Source of the DNA: Ornithobacterium rhinotracheale
GTDB taxonomy: Bacteria; Bacteroidota; Bacteroidia; Flavobacteriales; Weeksellaceae
Length of the DNA stretch: 64,000 nucleotides
Direction of reading: 5' to 3'
NCBI RefSeq assembly: GCF_022832975.1
Contig: NZ_CP094846.1
Span: forward strand, 1,461,501-1,525,500
Part shown: one piece after another, positions 27,146 through 35,243 of the stretch
Numbering within the stretch: the stretch's first letter is position 1
Layout: each line of letters opens with the position of its first letter
Notes under the pieces: model-generated
What the model was told of the DNA's origin: nothing
The model's input: only the letters and a program-made list of their open reading frames with translations
Database searches by the model: none
Translations under genes and position numbers: made by a program

Positions 27146-27496
27146 TTAATCCAACAGATTTAAGCTTTTTTTTACAATGTCATAACGAATAACCAAATCG
27201 GCCAAAGACTCCTTCAATACGGTATTTTCTCTGCGTAAATCTTTGACTTGCTCACTGGTAGCTTCTCTTGTTTCGTTACCCGAAAGACGTTTCTTTCCTG
27301 CTTCAATGAACTCTTTACTCCATTTGTAATAAGTAGCTTCGCTGATGCCATATTTTCTGCACAGCTCTGCTACACTGAGCTCTGCACGTAAGCCTTCCAT
27401 GACGATTAAAATCTTTTGTTCTGCATTGTACACTTGGCGTGTATTACGGCGAACTTCTTTAATAAGCTTTTCGCTTTTTGTTTGTTTTTTTACCAT
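27146..27496 (-). CDS. IS3-family transposase OrfA (HTH DNA-binding), copy A
   Basis: The 116-residue protein has a helix-turn-helix (AELCRKYGISEATYYKWSKEF) and a C-terminal leucine-zipper-like helix (VKDLRRENTVLKESLADLV). Eight consecutive A (27166-27173 as T on the plus strand) near the 3' end are a candidate slippery site for -1 frameshifting to OrfB. Identical to copy B. Confidence 0.92.
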   Translation of the reverse strand: MVKKQTKSEKLIKEVRRNTRQVYNAEQKILIVMEGLRAELSVAELCRKYGISEATYYKWSKEFIEAGKKRLSGNETREATSEQVKDLRRENTVLKESLADLVIRYDIVKKSLNLLD

Positions 27497-27587
27497 GTTC
27501 TAAGTGGTTTTTGTAAAGTTAGTTTTTTCTTTTTTTAACTATACTATTTTTAACCTAAACTGGTAAACTTTTTGCTGACGATTTACA

Positions 27588-27950
27588 AAAAAAAGCCTGT
27601 GATTTTGGATGGTTTAGAATCCACTTGATGTACTCAGGCAAAACCTTATTTGTATCAGGTGTAATTTTGATAAAACTATTTGAAATAAAAACGGGATAAT
27701 TAATGCCTTTAGGTATAATAGTAGCCACATATCTACCTCTCGTACTAAAAGCAACATCAGTCGATTGAATAATGTATTTAGGATTACATGCATCAATCTG
27801 GATGTTTGGCTTTGTCGTAGGAGACAATTCAGATTCATCATTTAAATCGCTTATATTTAAAGCGATACCATTGTTTAAATGAGAATCTTTCGTTATCTTT
27901 ATATATGAGCCGGACTGTACCTGGCAAATATCTTTTATTTTAAGCTTCAT
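27588..27950 (-). pseudogene. hsdS: Type I restriction specificity subunit (HsdS), N-terminal fragment cut by the IS
   Basis: About 121 native residues remain, beginning MKLKIKDICQVQSGSYIK, followed by IIQSTDVAFSTRGRYVAT and VFISNSFIKITPD, which resemble the first target-recognition domain of an S subunit. The frame then runs into the IS left end and stops at 27555, adding ten foreign residues. A full S subunit has about 400 residues with two recognition domains, so most is lost. No hsdM or hsdR is in the window. The promoter upstream is intact. Confidence 0.78.
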
Positions 27951-27977
27951 ACTTCACTATTTCATATTTCAGATACA

Positions 27978-28006
27978 CAAATATAATGAAAAAATTTAAA
28001 TAGCAA
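27978..28006 (-). promoter_or_regulatory. Promoter of the hsdS fragment
   Basis: On the minus strand, TTG (28004-28006) and TATATTTG (27978-27985) are 18 bases apart, and the hsdS ATG follows 27 bases on. The truncated gene may therefore still be transcribed, into the IS in the same direction as the transposase genes. Confidence 0.6.
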
Positions 28007-28273
28007 GTATATTTAAATTAAAAATATTAAAAAATTCACATGGACTTCAACTTAGAAAACCAAGAAATGTTTTTTGAGCAATGAAATACGTGATATAATA
28101 GAATGAAAAGTATCAAAACTGAAATAAATTAATAGCTGAATAATAATTAAATTACATTATCCTTCAGCTTAACTAGTAACGAAGGGAAGGGGTGGCGATT
28201 ACAAATACATTATTTACGAATCACCAATAACAAATCAAGTAATCGATCTTCTTAAATTAGCACCTAAAAAAGT
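28007..28273. other. Non-coding stretch between hsdS fragment and tRNA-Ser
   Basis: No reading frame of useful length, RNA gene or repeat is recognisable in these 267 AT-rich bases. A 14-codon frame near 28040 (MDFNLENQEMFFEQ) is too short to call. The position next to a tRNA and a damaged restriction gene would fit the decayed edge of an integrated island. Confidence 0.4.
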
Positions 28274-28306
28274 AAATCCCTGCAAGTGAATCACTTACAG
28301 GGATTT
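28274..28306 (-). terminator. Intrinsic terminator after tRNA-Ser
   Basis: AAATCCCTG pairs with CAGGGATTT, with a further inner AAGTGA/TCACTT pairing. ACTTTTTTAGG follows on the minus strand. It starts 4 bases past the tRNA 3' end. Confidence 0.8.
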
Positions 28307-28309
28307 TAG

Positions 28310-28394
28310 CGGAGAGAGAGGGATTCGAACCCCCGGAGGTGTTACCCTCAACGGTTTTCAAGACCGCCGCATTCGACCACTCTGCCATCTCTCC
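28310..28394 (-). tRNA. tRNA-Ser (anticodon UGA)
   Basis: The 85-base cloverleaf has acceptor stem GGAGAGA / TCTCTCC with discriminator G, the anticodon loop CTTGAAA with anticodon TGA on a GCGGT/ACCGT stem, a long class II variable arm (GAGGGTAACACCTC) and the T-arm GGGGGTTCGAATCCC region. The CCA end is not encoded. It reads UCA and UCG/UCU codons by wobble. Confidence 0.96.
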
Positions 28395-28437
28395 GAATGC
28401 GTTTGAAAAACGCCTTATTTGTTTTTCTTTGCGGTTG

Positions 28438-28468
28438 CAAATATAGAGACAAATTTTTAATCTCGCAA
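28438..28468 (-). promoter_or_regulatory. Promoter of tRNA-Ser
   Basis: TTG (28466-28468) and TATATTTG (28438-28445) on the minus strand are separated by 20 bases. Transcription would begin about 40 bases before the mature tRNA 5' end. Confidence 0.65.
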
Positions 28469-28469
28469 A

Positions 28470-29699
28470 TTAAATTTCAATATTTTTTGTGGTTTTTAAT
28501 ATATCGTCGAGATTTTCTCTTTCTCTTATCAGTTTAGCTTCTCCGTTAATCCACAGGATTTCAGCTGGTTTTAGGCGAGAATTGTAGTTCGACGCCATCG
28601 AAAAACAATAGGCACCCGCATTGTAAAAACATAAAATATCTTTTTCTCGCACTTCATTTAGCTTTCGATTTGCACCAAATGTATCGGTTTCGCAGATGTA
28701 TCCTACCACAGTATAGTATCTCGGGCGGCCATCTGGATGAGAAATATTCTCTATTTCGTGATGCGCATTATAGAACATCGGACGGATCAATTGATTAAAT
28801 CCACTATTCACACTCGCAAAAACGGTAGAAGTCGTTTGTTTCACCACATTTACTTCTGCCAAGAATACACCCGATTCGCTCACCAAAAATTTACCTGGCT
28901 CAAACATCAGCATTAGATCCTTGTCATTTTCTTCGCAAAACTCATTAAATCGTTCACTAATTTTCTCGCCAAGGTATTCAATATCGGTTTCGGCACTACC
29001 TTCGTAGTATCTTACCTTAAATCCACTACCAAAATCCAAATACTCTAAATCTTTGAAATCCTTTGCTGCGTTGAATAAAAGCTCCGCACCGTTTAAGAAC
29101 ACATCTACATCCAAGATATCAGAACCTGTGTGCATATGCAGTCCATTTACCTTCAGCCCCGTGTTTTCTACCACGCGTAAAATATGCGGCAATTGATATA
29201 TCGAAATTCCAAATTTAGAATCAATATGCCCCACCGAAATGTTACTATTGCCACCGGCCAAAATATGTGGATTTAAACGAATACAAACGGGATAATCTGG
29301 CATTTCATGGCCAAATTGCTCAAGAATACTTAAATTATCTATATTGATTTTTACGCCTAATTCTACGGCTTCTTTTATTTCTTCAAACGAAACGCCATTG
29401 GGAGTAAAAATAATGTCTTTTGGCTCAAATCCTGCCATTAAACCAAGCTGCACTTCCTGAATCGAAACGGTATCTAGCCCACTACCCAATTTTTGAAAAA
29501 GACGCAAAATATTCAAATTGGTATTGGCCTTACAAGCGTAATTGAGTTTCAATTTCTTAACGCCGGCAAACGAATTCTTTAATCTTGCGTATTGTGTTTT
29601 CATTTTTTCGGCATCGTACACATAAAGTGGCGTACCAAATTCTTCTGCCATTTGAAGCAAATCTTCTGCCGTAAAGCTAAGGTCTTGTATATGTTTCAT
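28470..29699 (-). CDS. lysA: Diaminopimelate decarboxylase
   Basis: The 409-residue PLP enzyme makes L-lysine from meso-diaminopimelate. The Schiff-base lysine is in KLNYACKANTN, the glycine loop in LDFGSGFKV, and the EPGKFLVSESG and CETDTFGANRKL segments (active-site Cys) are present. The length is standard. It is monocistronic, with a TACATTTG element (29735-29742) about 35 bases upstream. Confidence 0.95.
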   Translation of the reverse strand: MKHIQDLSFTAEDLLQMAEEFGTPLYVYDAEKMKTQYARLKNSFAGVKKLKLNYACKANTNLNILRLFQKLGSGLDTVSIQEVQLGLMAGFEPKDIIFTPNGVSFEEIKEAVELGVKINIDNLSILEQFGHEMPDYPVCIRLNPHILAGGNSNISVGHIDSKFGISIYQLPHILRVVENTGLKVNGLHMHTGSDILDVDVFLNGAELLFNAAKDFKDLEYLDFGSGFKVRYYEGSAETDIEYLGEKISERFNEFCEENDKDLMLMFEPGKFLVSESGVFLAEVNVVKQTTSTVFASVNSGFNQLIRPMFYNAHHEIENISHPDGRPRYYTVVGYICETDTFGANRKLNEVREKDILCFYNAGAYCFSMASNYNSRLKPAEILWINGEAKLIRERENLDDILKTTKNIEI

Positions 29700-29734
29700 T
29701 CTTACTTGAATTAAATGTATAAAAAAATATTCTA

Positions 29735-29742
29735 CAAATGTA
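29735..29742 (-). promoter_or_regulatory. -7 promoter element (TACATTTG) of lysA
   Basis: An exact TAnnTTTG match on the minus strand, 35 bases before the lysA ATG. No -33 TTG at the expected spacing is seen. Confidence 0.5.
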
Positions 29743-29786
29743 TGAAATTATAGAATATCTAAAGTATTTTTTCGGAAAAATTTAGT

Positions 29787-30476
29787 TTAAATTAGTTTTT
29801 CGGCTAATTTTTTCACGCCTGCACAAGCTTTTTCTTGAATATGTGTATATGGGTGCCGGCAATAGAGTGTAATTTCGGACGGGTCTATCACAAAAAGCTG
29901 ACAATCTGGTTTCAAAAAATCCACCAACGATGCCGCAGGATACACCTGCATCGATGTACCTATCACCACAAAAATATCGGCTTGCTCGGCAAGGGCAATG
30001 GCATCATTTAATGCTGGAACCGCCTCACCAAACCACACAATGTGCGGACGAACGGGATCACCATTCGGTGCTTTATCTTCCAATGTCATATCACCCTCAA
30101 ATGGGAAAATCAGATTTTCATCATACACACTTCTCCCCTTTTTCAATTCGCCGTGCAGGTGCAAAACTTTGGATGAACCAGCTCTCTCGTGCAAGTCATC
30201 TACATTTTGCGTCACAATTTCTACATCGTATTGCTTTTCTAAATCGGCAAAGAATTTATGTGCATCGTTGGGAGAAACTTCCGATAGCTGCCGGCGCCGT
30301 GCATTGTAAAAATTCAGCACCAACTCGGGATTTGCGGCAAAACCTTCAGGCGTAGCTACATCTTCCACACGATGATTCTCCCACAAGCCATCGCTCGCTC
30401 TAAATGTCTGAATTCCGCTTTCTTGCGAAATCCCTGCGCCCGAAAGCACCACCAATTTAGGCTTCGTACATTTCAT
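29787..30476 (-). CDS. SIR2-family NAD-dependent protein deacylase (zinc-less class)
   Basis: The 229-residue sirtuin has the NAD-binding GAGISQESGIQTFR, TQNVDDLHERAG, catalytic His in LHLHGEL (H108) and the IGTSMQVYPAASLV segment. The Y57/R60 pair in FYNARRR is the mark of class III enzymes that remove succinyl and malonyl groups from lysine. The four zinc cysteines of CobB are absent: the insert reads KKGRSVYDENLIFPF. It overlaps the upstream acyl-CoA ligase gene by 20 bases, so the two are probably co-expressed. Confidence 0.9.
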   Translation of the reverse strand: MKCTKPKLVVLSGAGISQESGIQTFRASDGLWENHRVEDVATPEGFAANPELVLNFYNARRRQLSEVSPNDAHKFFADLEKQYDVEIVTQNVDDLHERAGSSKVLHLHGELKKGRSVYDENLIFPFEGDMTLEDKAPNGDPVRPHIVWFGEAVPALNDAIALAEQADIFVVIGTSMQVYPAASLVDFLKPDCQLFVIDPSEITLYCRHPYTHIQEKACAGVKKLAEKLI

Positions 30477-32238
30477 CGAATAAATTTTTGAATTTTTCGA
30501 TTGTATTTTTGCGTTTATATTTTAAAGTAGGCGTCAAGCAGCCGTTTTCAATCGTCCATTCTTCTGGCGTGAGTCTAAATCTTTTGATTTGCTCCCATCG
30601 TCCAAATTCTTGATTAATTTCTGCCATTGCTTTTTCTATCTCGTCATAAATCACCTGACTATTAGCAATTTCGGCAGGCGTAGTTCCTATTTCTACACCA
30701 TTTTTTTCCGCCCATTTAATTGAAAAATCATAATTAGGCTGAATCAAAGCACAAGGCATTTTTTTACCTTCTCCCACAACCATAATTTGCTCGATAAACG
30801 GAATGCGTTTCATCGCATCTTCCAAGGCTGCTGGCACGATGTATTTTCCTCCACTGGTTTTGAAAATTTGTTTTTTACGATCGGTAAGTTTTAGCAATCC
30901 TTCGTCAAATTCACCGATATCTCCTGTTTTAAACCAACCATCTTCGGTAAAGGCTTCCTTGGTTAATTCTGGATTTTCATAATATCCTTGGAACACGCAA
31001 GGCCCTTTCACGAGCACCTCGCCATCGTCGGCAATTTTTACATCGATGTTTTTAACTATTTTTCCTACGGTTCCGATTTTAAATCCTTTTCTATCAAAAC
31101 AATTCACCGAAATCACGGGCGAAGTTTCAGTGAGTCCGTAGCCCTCCAAAATCGGAATTCCTGCCGCCCAGAACATACGATTTAGTTTTTCAGATAATTT
31201 GGCACTTCCCGAAACGAGCGTTACCATCTTGCCCCCCATTCCTTCTCGCCATTTACTAAAAATCAATTTATTGGCAATTTTGTATTTGACATACCAATTG
31301 AGTGGCATTTTTACTTTAGGGTCATAATCTTTAATTAAATCAAGCGACCATTTAAAGATTTTTGATTTCACAGCCCCAGCATTGGCACCTGTTTCATAAA
31401 TTTTATTAAACACCTTTTCTACCAAACGCGGCACCACAGTCATGATTTGTGGCTGAACGAATTTTAAATCTTCACCAATGGTGTCTAAATTCTGTGCAAA
31501 ATAAATGCTTAAGCCTTTGATTTGGTACAAATTAAGCAATGTTCTCTCAAACACATGGCACACAGGCAAGAAGCTCAATGCACGAGCATTTTCACCCACT
31601 TCGGGAATGCGCTCTTGGCAATCTATGGCATTAGATAGCAGATTTTTGTGCGAAAGCATTACTCCTTTTGGGCTTCCCGTAGTACCTGAAGTGTAAATGA
31701 TTGTAACTAAATCATCTGGATGAACTTTTTCTTTGATTTTTTCGATTTCAGGCTGAAGGCTTTTATCTTCACCTAACTCTAAAATCTCATTCCAATTTGG
31801 TAAGTTTTCCTCCTCGTTTATACAATAGATTTCCTCTAATGTTGGCGTATTTTTCTGAATTCCTGCAATTTTATTGTACAAATCTTTGTGAGAAACAAAG
31901 CACAATTTCACACCAGATTGATTAAAAATATATTCATTTTCTTGTGCTGCAATAGATGAATAAATAGGCACACTAATCGCTCCTACTTTCTGAATTCCCA
32001 TATCTAGAATATTCCATTCCGCACAATTATTATTTACAATAATTGCAATTTTGTCGCCAGGTTTTACGCCCCATTTGAGCAAACCACGACTCACTTTATC
32101 CGATAAATCTATGTAATCTTGTGTTGAATATGCTTTTAATTTTTCCCCAGGTAATACATTAACTAAGGCTCTTTCTAAATTATGATATTTTGCTTGATAG
32201 TCAAGTATATCAAATAAGCGTTTCATTTCCATGTTCAT
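30457..32238 (-). CDS. AMP-binding long-chain acyl-CoA synthetase
   Basis: The 593-residue adenylating enzyme activates fatty acids with ATP and CoA. The AMP-binding P-loop is YTSGTTGSPKGVMLSH, followed by EGYGLTETSPVI, WFKTGDIGEFDEG and LTDRKKQIFKTSGGKYI. The C-terminus is the long FadD15-like form common in Bacteroidota. Three ATGs lie within the first five codons, so the start is uncertain by up to 12 bases. Its 3' end overlaps the sirtuin gene, which acts on acyl-lysines; the shared theme may be chance. Confidence 0.92.
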   Translation of the reverse strand: MNMEMKRLFDILDYQAKYHNLERALVNVLPGEKLKAYSTQDYIDLSDKVSRGLLKWGVKPGDKIAIIVNNNCAEWNILDMGIQKVGAISVPIYSSIAAQENEYIFNQSGVKLCFVSHKDLYNKIAGIQKNTPTLEEIYCINEEENLPNWNEILELGEDKSLQPEIEKIKEKVHPDDLVTIIYTSGTTGSPKGVMLSHKNLLSNAIDCQERIPEVGENARALSFLPVCHVFERTLLNLYQIKGLSIYFAQNLDTIGEDLKFVQPQIMTVVPRLVEKVFNKIYETGANAGAVKSKIFKWSLDLIKDYDPKVKMPLNWYVKYKIANKLIFSKWREGMGGKMVTLVSGSAKLSEKLNRMFWAAGIPILEGYGLTETSPVISVNCFDRKGFKIGTVGKIVKNIDVKIADDGEVLVKGPCVFQGYYENPELTKEAFTEDGWFKTGDIGEFDEGLLKLTDRKKQIFKTSGGKYIVPAALEDAMKRIPFIEQIMVVGEGKKMPCALIQPNYDFSIKWAEKNGVEIGTTPAEIANSQVIYDEIEKAMAEINQEFGRWEQIKRFRLTPEEWTIENGCLTPTLKYKRKNTIEKFKNLFDEMYEA

Positions 32239-32347
32239 CTACTTCTTGGTGTATAAAAGTACGAATTTAATCAAAACTATTAAAGTTTTTTTATCGTTTT
32301 TTTAAATAATTAAAATTTTAAACCTAAACCAAATACAACAAAATAAT

Positions 32348-33439
32348 TTAAAGTAATACTTTTAGTAAATCATCTATCTCCTTAAAAGTGTTGAAATTAT
32401 GTAATGTAATCCGAATCCTTTCTTGTGAAATTGGCACCGTAGGAGATAAAATACTTTTAACCGAAATATTTTTTTCTACTAATTCTTTACACTTGCATTT
32501 CAAGATATTTTTTTCGTTCAAATAAGCTTGAATGGGTGTTTGGGAATTTAAAAAATTTGATTGATTTTCTTTGATTTTTTGTCTGAAATATTCAATATTC
32601 TGTGCTAATTTTTCTTGTGCAAAATTCGATTTTTTAAGGATTTCATGCGCTTGAAAAATCACTTCTACTTCCGCCTCGCTCATTGCTGTGGTATAAATAA
32701 ATGGACGCGCAAAATTCACTAAAAACTGATGCAATTTTTCTCCCCCCACTACGCAAGCACCATGCGTGCCGAGTGCCTTGCCAAAGGTGTGAACGCGTGC
32801 AAAAATTTCCTGCTCAAAATTCTCAAAAATGCCTTTTTTTTGTTTTCCTACCACGCCCGTTCCGTGCGCTTCGTCCAAAATGATGTAGCAATTTTTCTTT
32901 TGGCAAAGCTCCAAAATTTCGCTTGAAACTTCGTCTCCGTCCATGCTATAGACGCTCTCGAGCACCACAAAAATTTCGCCTGAACATTTTTCTATTTTTT
33001 GCGCTAAATCACTCGCATCGTTGTGTTTAAATTTAAAAGATTTAGCGTTACTCAATCGTATGCCATCACGAAGCGAAGCGTGCGATAATTCATCATACAA
33101 AATAAAATCACCACGCTGTGGTATCGCTGAAAGCACCGCCAGATTGGCATTGTATCCGCTATTGAAAAGCAAGGCTTTTTCAGCATCGTAAAAATCCGCT
33201 AAATAGCGTTCAACGTCCTCATAATAAGCACTATTTCCCGAAATCAATCGCGAACCTGTGCTCCCCGCATGATGGTGCGAAATTTGGATTTTTTGCAATT
33301 CTCGAGCGATTCCGAGATAGTCGTTGGAAAAAAAATCGGCATTATTTGTATCAAATACCGAAAGGCTTCTAAAATTATTTTCTTCGATTCTTTTCGCCAA
33401 AAGCTGCTGTGCTTTGGTAGGAAAATCTAAATTTTTCAT
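32348..33439 (-). CDS. bioF: 8-amino-7-oxononanoate synthase-like aminotransferase (alpha-oxoamine synthase)
   Basis: The 363-residue PLP enzyme has the AONS pattern: NDYLGIARE, GSTGSRLISGNSAYYEDVE, DEAHGTGVVGKQ and the PLP lysine in HTFGKALGTHGAC. The reaction would join pimeloyl-ACP or another acyl group to an amino acid. No other biotin gene is in the window; the adjacent ATP-grasp gene 7 bases upstream suggests a dedicated small pathway instead of, or besides, biotin. The symbol is therefore tentative. It is somewhat shorter than E. coli BioF (384). Confidence 0.8.
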   Translation of the reverse strand: MKNLDFPTKAQQLLAKRIEENNFRSLSVFDTNNADFFSNDYLGIARELQKIQISHHHAGSTGSRLISGNSAYYEDVERYLADFYDAEKALLFNSGYNANLAVLSAIPQRGDFILYDELSHASLRDGIRLSNAKSFKFKHNDASDLAQKIEKCSGEIFVVLESVYSMDGDEVSSEILELCQKKNCYIILDEAHGTGVVGKQKKGIFENFEQEIFARVHTFGKALGTHGACVVGGEKLHQFLVNFARPFIYTTAMSEAEVEVIFQAHEILKKSNFAQEKLAQNIEYFRQKIKENQSNFLNSQTPIQAYLNEKNILKCKCKELVEKNISVKSILSPTVPISQERIRITLHNFNTFKEIDDLLKVLL

Positions 33440-33446
33440 GTTTTGA

Positions 33447-34469
33447 TTATGAAAATAAATGAGCCTTCAAAGCTAATAAAAAATCTGGGATTTTGGGCGA
33501 TTTCGCTCCCTTTTCTGCCCATTGTTGAGCAATATTGGATTGGTGGTTGAGCGTTTTGTAGACTTCACGATAAGCCTTGAATAATGAATAATTTTTATCG
33601 TAAATGTGCGTAGGCTCTGAGTTCACACCATTTACTTCTATGACTTTAAATTTCCCTTGTTTTAGCGCGTTATCACTCACGGCTTTTACATCTAATCTAC
33701 CATAAGAATATTGCGGAATTTGGCGAATTACTTTTTCAATTTGGGCTAAAAGTTCTTGCGTTGCTAAATGCGATGCATCAAAAAAACGCGTTCCACGATT
33801 GTGATTTCCAATAGGTTCTAGCAAAATCGTTTCGCCTTTGTGTAAAACTTTGTCCAAAATTGCCGAAAATTTATTTTCTAAATATTTTTTCCTAAAAAAT
33901 GCACGCTCGTTTTGTTGTATAAATTCGCGCAAAGTTTGCCTGCCATTGCCTTTAAATACCAAAAATTCCTTTCCTGTGATGCCTAAAATTCGCCCATGTT
34001 CATCTTTGGGATATTTGCAATAAAATACACCAAACTCTTTGGGTAAATCAATGTATTCCTGCAAAATAATTTTCTGATTATCATTTAATTGGGACAAAAA
34101 TTCATTTAATTCCGATTGATTATTCAAACGAATAACTCCCTTTCCCCGCTCGCCTACATCAGGTTTAGCAATCATGGGAAATTTGGTTAAAATCAGTTTT
34201 TTGTTTTGGTCAAAAATTTGCTCTTTGGCTCTAAATTCTTGCGGAATATATTTTTGAATTTCACTTTTAGAATAGCCGAAAAAGCCTCCGTTTTCCAAAC
34301 TCGGATTGGTTTTACAAAAATAAAGCAAATCACGATTTTTTAAACTAAACCAAAAATATGCTGGTACAAAAGCTGCATAAAACACCCAAACGGGCCAATA
34401 CTCATAGCAAATTATTTTCTGGACTTTGTGTTTAATCCAAAAATGATTAAAATATTGATTTTTTGACAT
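33447..34469 (-). CDS. ATP-grasp domain protein (D-Ala-D-Ala ligase-like fold)
   Basis: The 340-residue protein has an N-terminal part with an aromatic stretch (YEYWPVWVFYAAFVPAYFW) and an ATP-grasp core: FPMIAKPDVGERGKGVIRL, ILQEYIDLPKEFGVFY and FKVIEVNGVNSEPTHIYD, the last carrying metal-binding Glu and Asn. Such enzymes ligate a carboxylate to an amine or thiol through acyl-phosphate. The substrate is unknown. It is 7 bases upstream of the bioF-like gene and likely in the same operon. Confidence 0.8.
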   Translation of the reverse strand: MSKNQYFNHFWIKHKVQKIICYEYWPVWVFYAAFVPAYFWFSLKNRDLLYFCKTNPSLENGGFFGYSKSEIQKYIPQEFRAKEQIFDQNKKLILTKFPMIAKPDVGERGKGVIRLNNQSELNEFLSQLNDNQKIILQEYIDLPKEFGVFYCKYPKDEHGRILGITGKEFLVFKGNGRQTLREFIQQNERAFFRKKYLENKFSAILDKVLHKGETILLEPIGNHNRGTRFFDASHLATQELLAQIEKVIRQIPQYSYGRLDVKAVSDNALKQGKFKVIEVNGVNSEPTHIYDKNYSLFKAYREVYKTLNHQSNIAQQWAEKGAKSPKIPDFLLALKAHLFS

Positions 34470-34502
34470 TTACAAAATCAAAAATGTAGCAAAAAACGAT
34501 TT

Positions 34503-34772
34503 TTACTCTTCAATAATTATGTTATTATTGTAGGATCTAGCAGCCAAGGCTCCCCAAATCATACAAATAGGCCAAATAAAAGGAAGCCCCATGCCCAAAG
34601 TTATAATTCCAACAATTCCAGAAATGATTAACATTATGATTGCTCCCCAAATGGTAGAATAAAGCATTCCTAAAGGGCCAAAGAAAAAGGTCAACAAAAG
34701 ACTAAGCCCTACACTTTTTCTTTGTTTAATGATAATTACTCTTTTTTCAGATTTTGTATTAGAATTTTCCAT
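34503..34772 (-). CDS. Small membrane protein (two to three helices), unknown
   Basis: The 89-residue protein has a charged N-terminus (KSEKRVIIIKQRKS) followed by hydrophobic segments with glycine motifs (FFFGPLGMLYSTIWG, GIITLGMGLPFIWP). It resembles TM2-like small membrane proteins only loosely. It lies 33 bases before the ATP-grasp gene on the same strand. Confidence 0.65.
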   Translation of the reverse strand: MENSNTKSEKRVIIIKQRKSVGLSLLLTFFFGPLGMLYSTIWGAIIMLIISGIVGIITLGMGLPFIWPICMIWGALAARSYNNNIIIEE

Positions 34773-34787
34773 AGTATTTTATTTTTT

Positions 34788-34824
34788 GATAAAAAATTAG
34801 CGCCATGAATCATAGCGCTAATTT
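34788..34824 (-). terminator. Intrinsic terminator after hup
   Basis: AAATTAGCGC pairs with GCGCTAATTT around an 11-base loop, with a T-run (TTTTTTATC) on the minus strand, 29 bases past the HU gene stop. Confidence 0.85.
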
Positions 34825-34852
34825 AGCTTTAATAATAAAACCAGAGAATAGA

Positions 34853-35128
34853 TTATTTATTCACAGCTTCAGATAATTGAGCTCCTGGTTTAAATTTAGC
34901 TACAGTTTTAGCAGCAATTTTGATTTTCTTTTTAGTTTGTGGGTTGATTCCCTCTCTAGCACTTCTTTCAGAAGTTGAGAAAGTACCGAAACCTACAAGC
35001 GCTACTTTTTCTTTTTTAGCCAAAGCTTTTGAAACATTTTCTGTAAAAGAATCTAAAGCTGCTTTTGCTTGTGCTTTTGTGATGCCAGCGTCAGCTGCCA
35101 TAGCATCTACTAATTCTGTTTTGTTCAT
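34853..35128 (-). CDS. hup: HU-family DNA-binding protein
   Basis: The 91-residue nucleoid protein begins MNKTELVDAMAADAGITKAQ and contains VALVGFGTFSTSERSAREG and the arm segment INPQTKKKIKIAAKTVAKF, all canonical for HU. It bends DNA non-specifically. It is monocistronic with a full promoter (35156-35185) and its own terminator, which suits an abundant protein. Confidence 0.96.
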   Translation of the reverse strand: MNKTELVDAMAADAGITKAQAKAALDSFTENVSKALAKKEKVALVGFGTFSTSERSAREGINPQTKKKIKIAAKTVAKFKPGAQLSEAVNK

Positions 35129-35155
35129 AATCTTATAATTAAATTATTATGAAAG

Positions 35156-35185
35156 CAAATTTAATATTTATAAGGGGTTATGCAA
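35156..35185 (-). promoter_or_regulatory. Promoter of hup with -33 TTG and -7 TAAATTTG
   Basis: On the minus strand TTG (35183-35185) and TAAATTTG (35156-35163) are 19 bases apart, and the start codon lies 27 bases beyond. Confidence 0.75.
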
Positions 35186-35243
35186 GTTTTTAACACCTAA
35201 ATTTACACTCAAAACAAATAAAATTAACTATTTTTAACTACTT

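Larger units (their letters stand above)
26105..27587 (-). mobile_element. IS3-family insertion sequence, copy A (1483 bp, complete)
   Basis: The element ends in TGTACGTCGTCAAAC (26105 side, right end) and, on the other side, the complement of TGTAAATCGTCAGC (left end), imperfect inverted repeats of about 25 bases starting TGTA. It encodes OrfA and OrfB on the minus strand. Length and encoded proteins equal those of copy B at 61897-63379, which has the opposite orientation. The flanks (ATTT on one side, AAAAAAAG on the other) show no target duplication. Both neighbouring genes are truncated at the ends. Confidence 0.92.

Noticed and set aside
28030-28270. Possible small gene or RNA between hsdS and tRNA-Ser
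   Set aside because: The longest frame is 14 codons, there is no known RNA motif, and repeats are absent.
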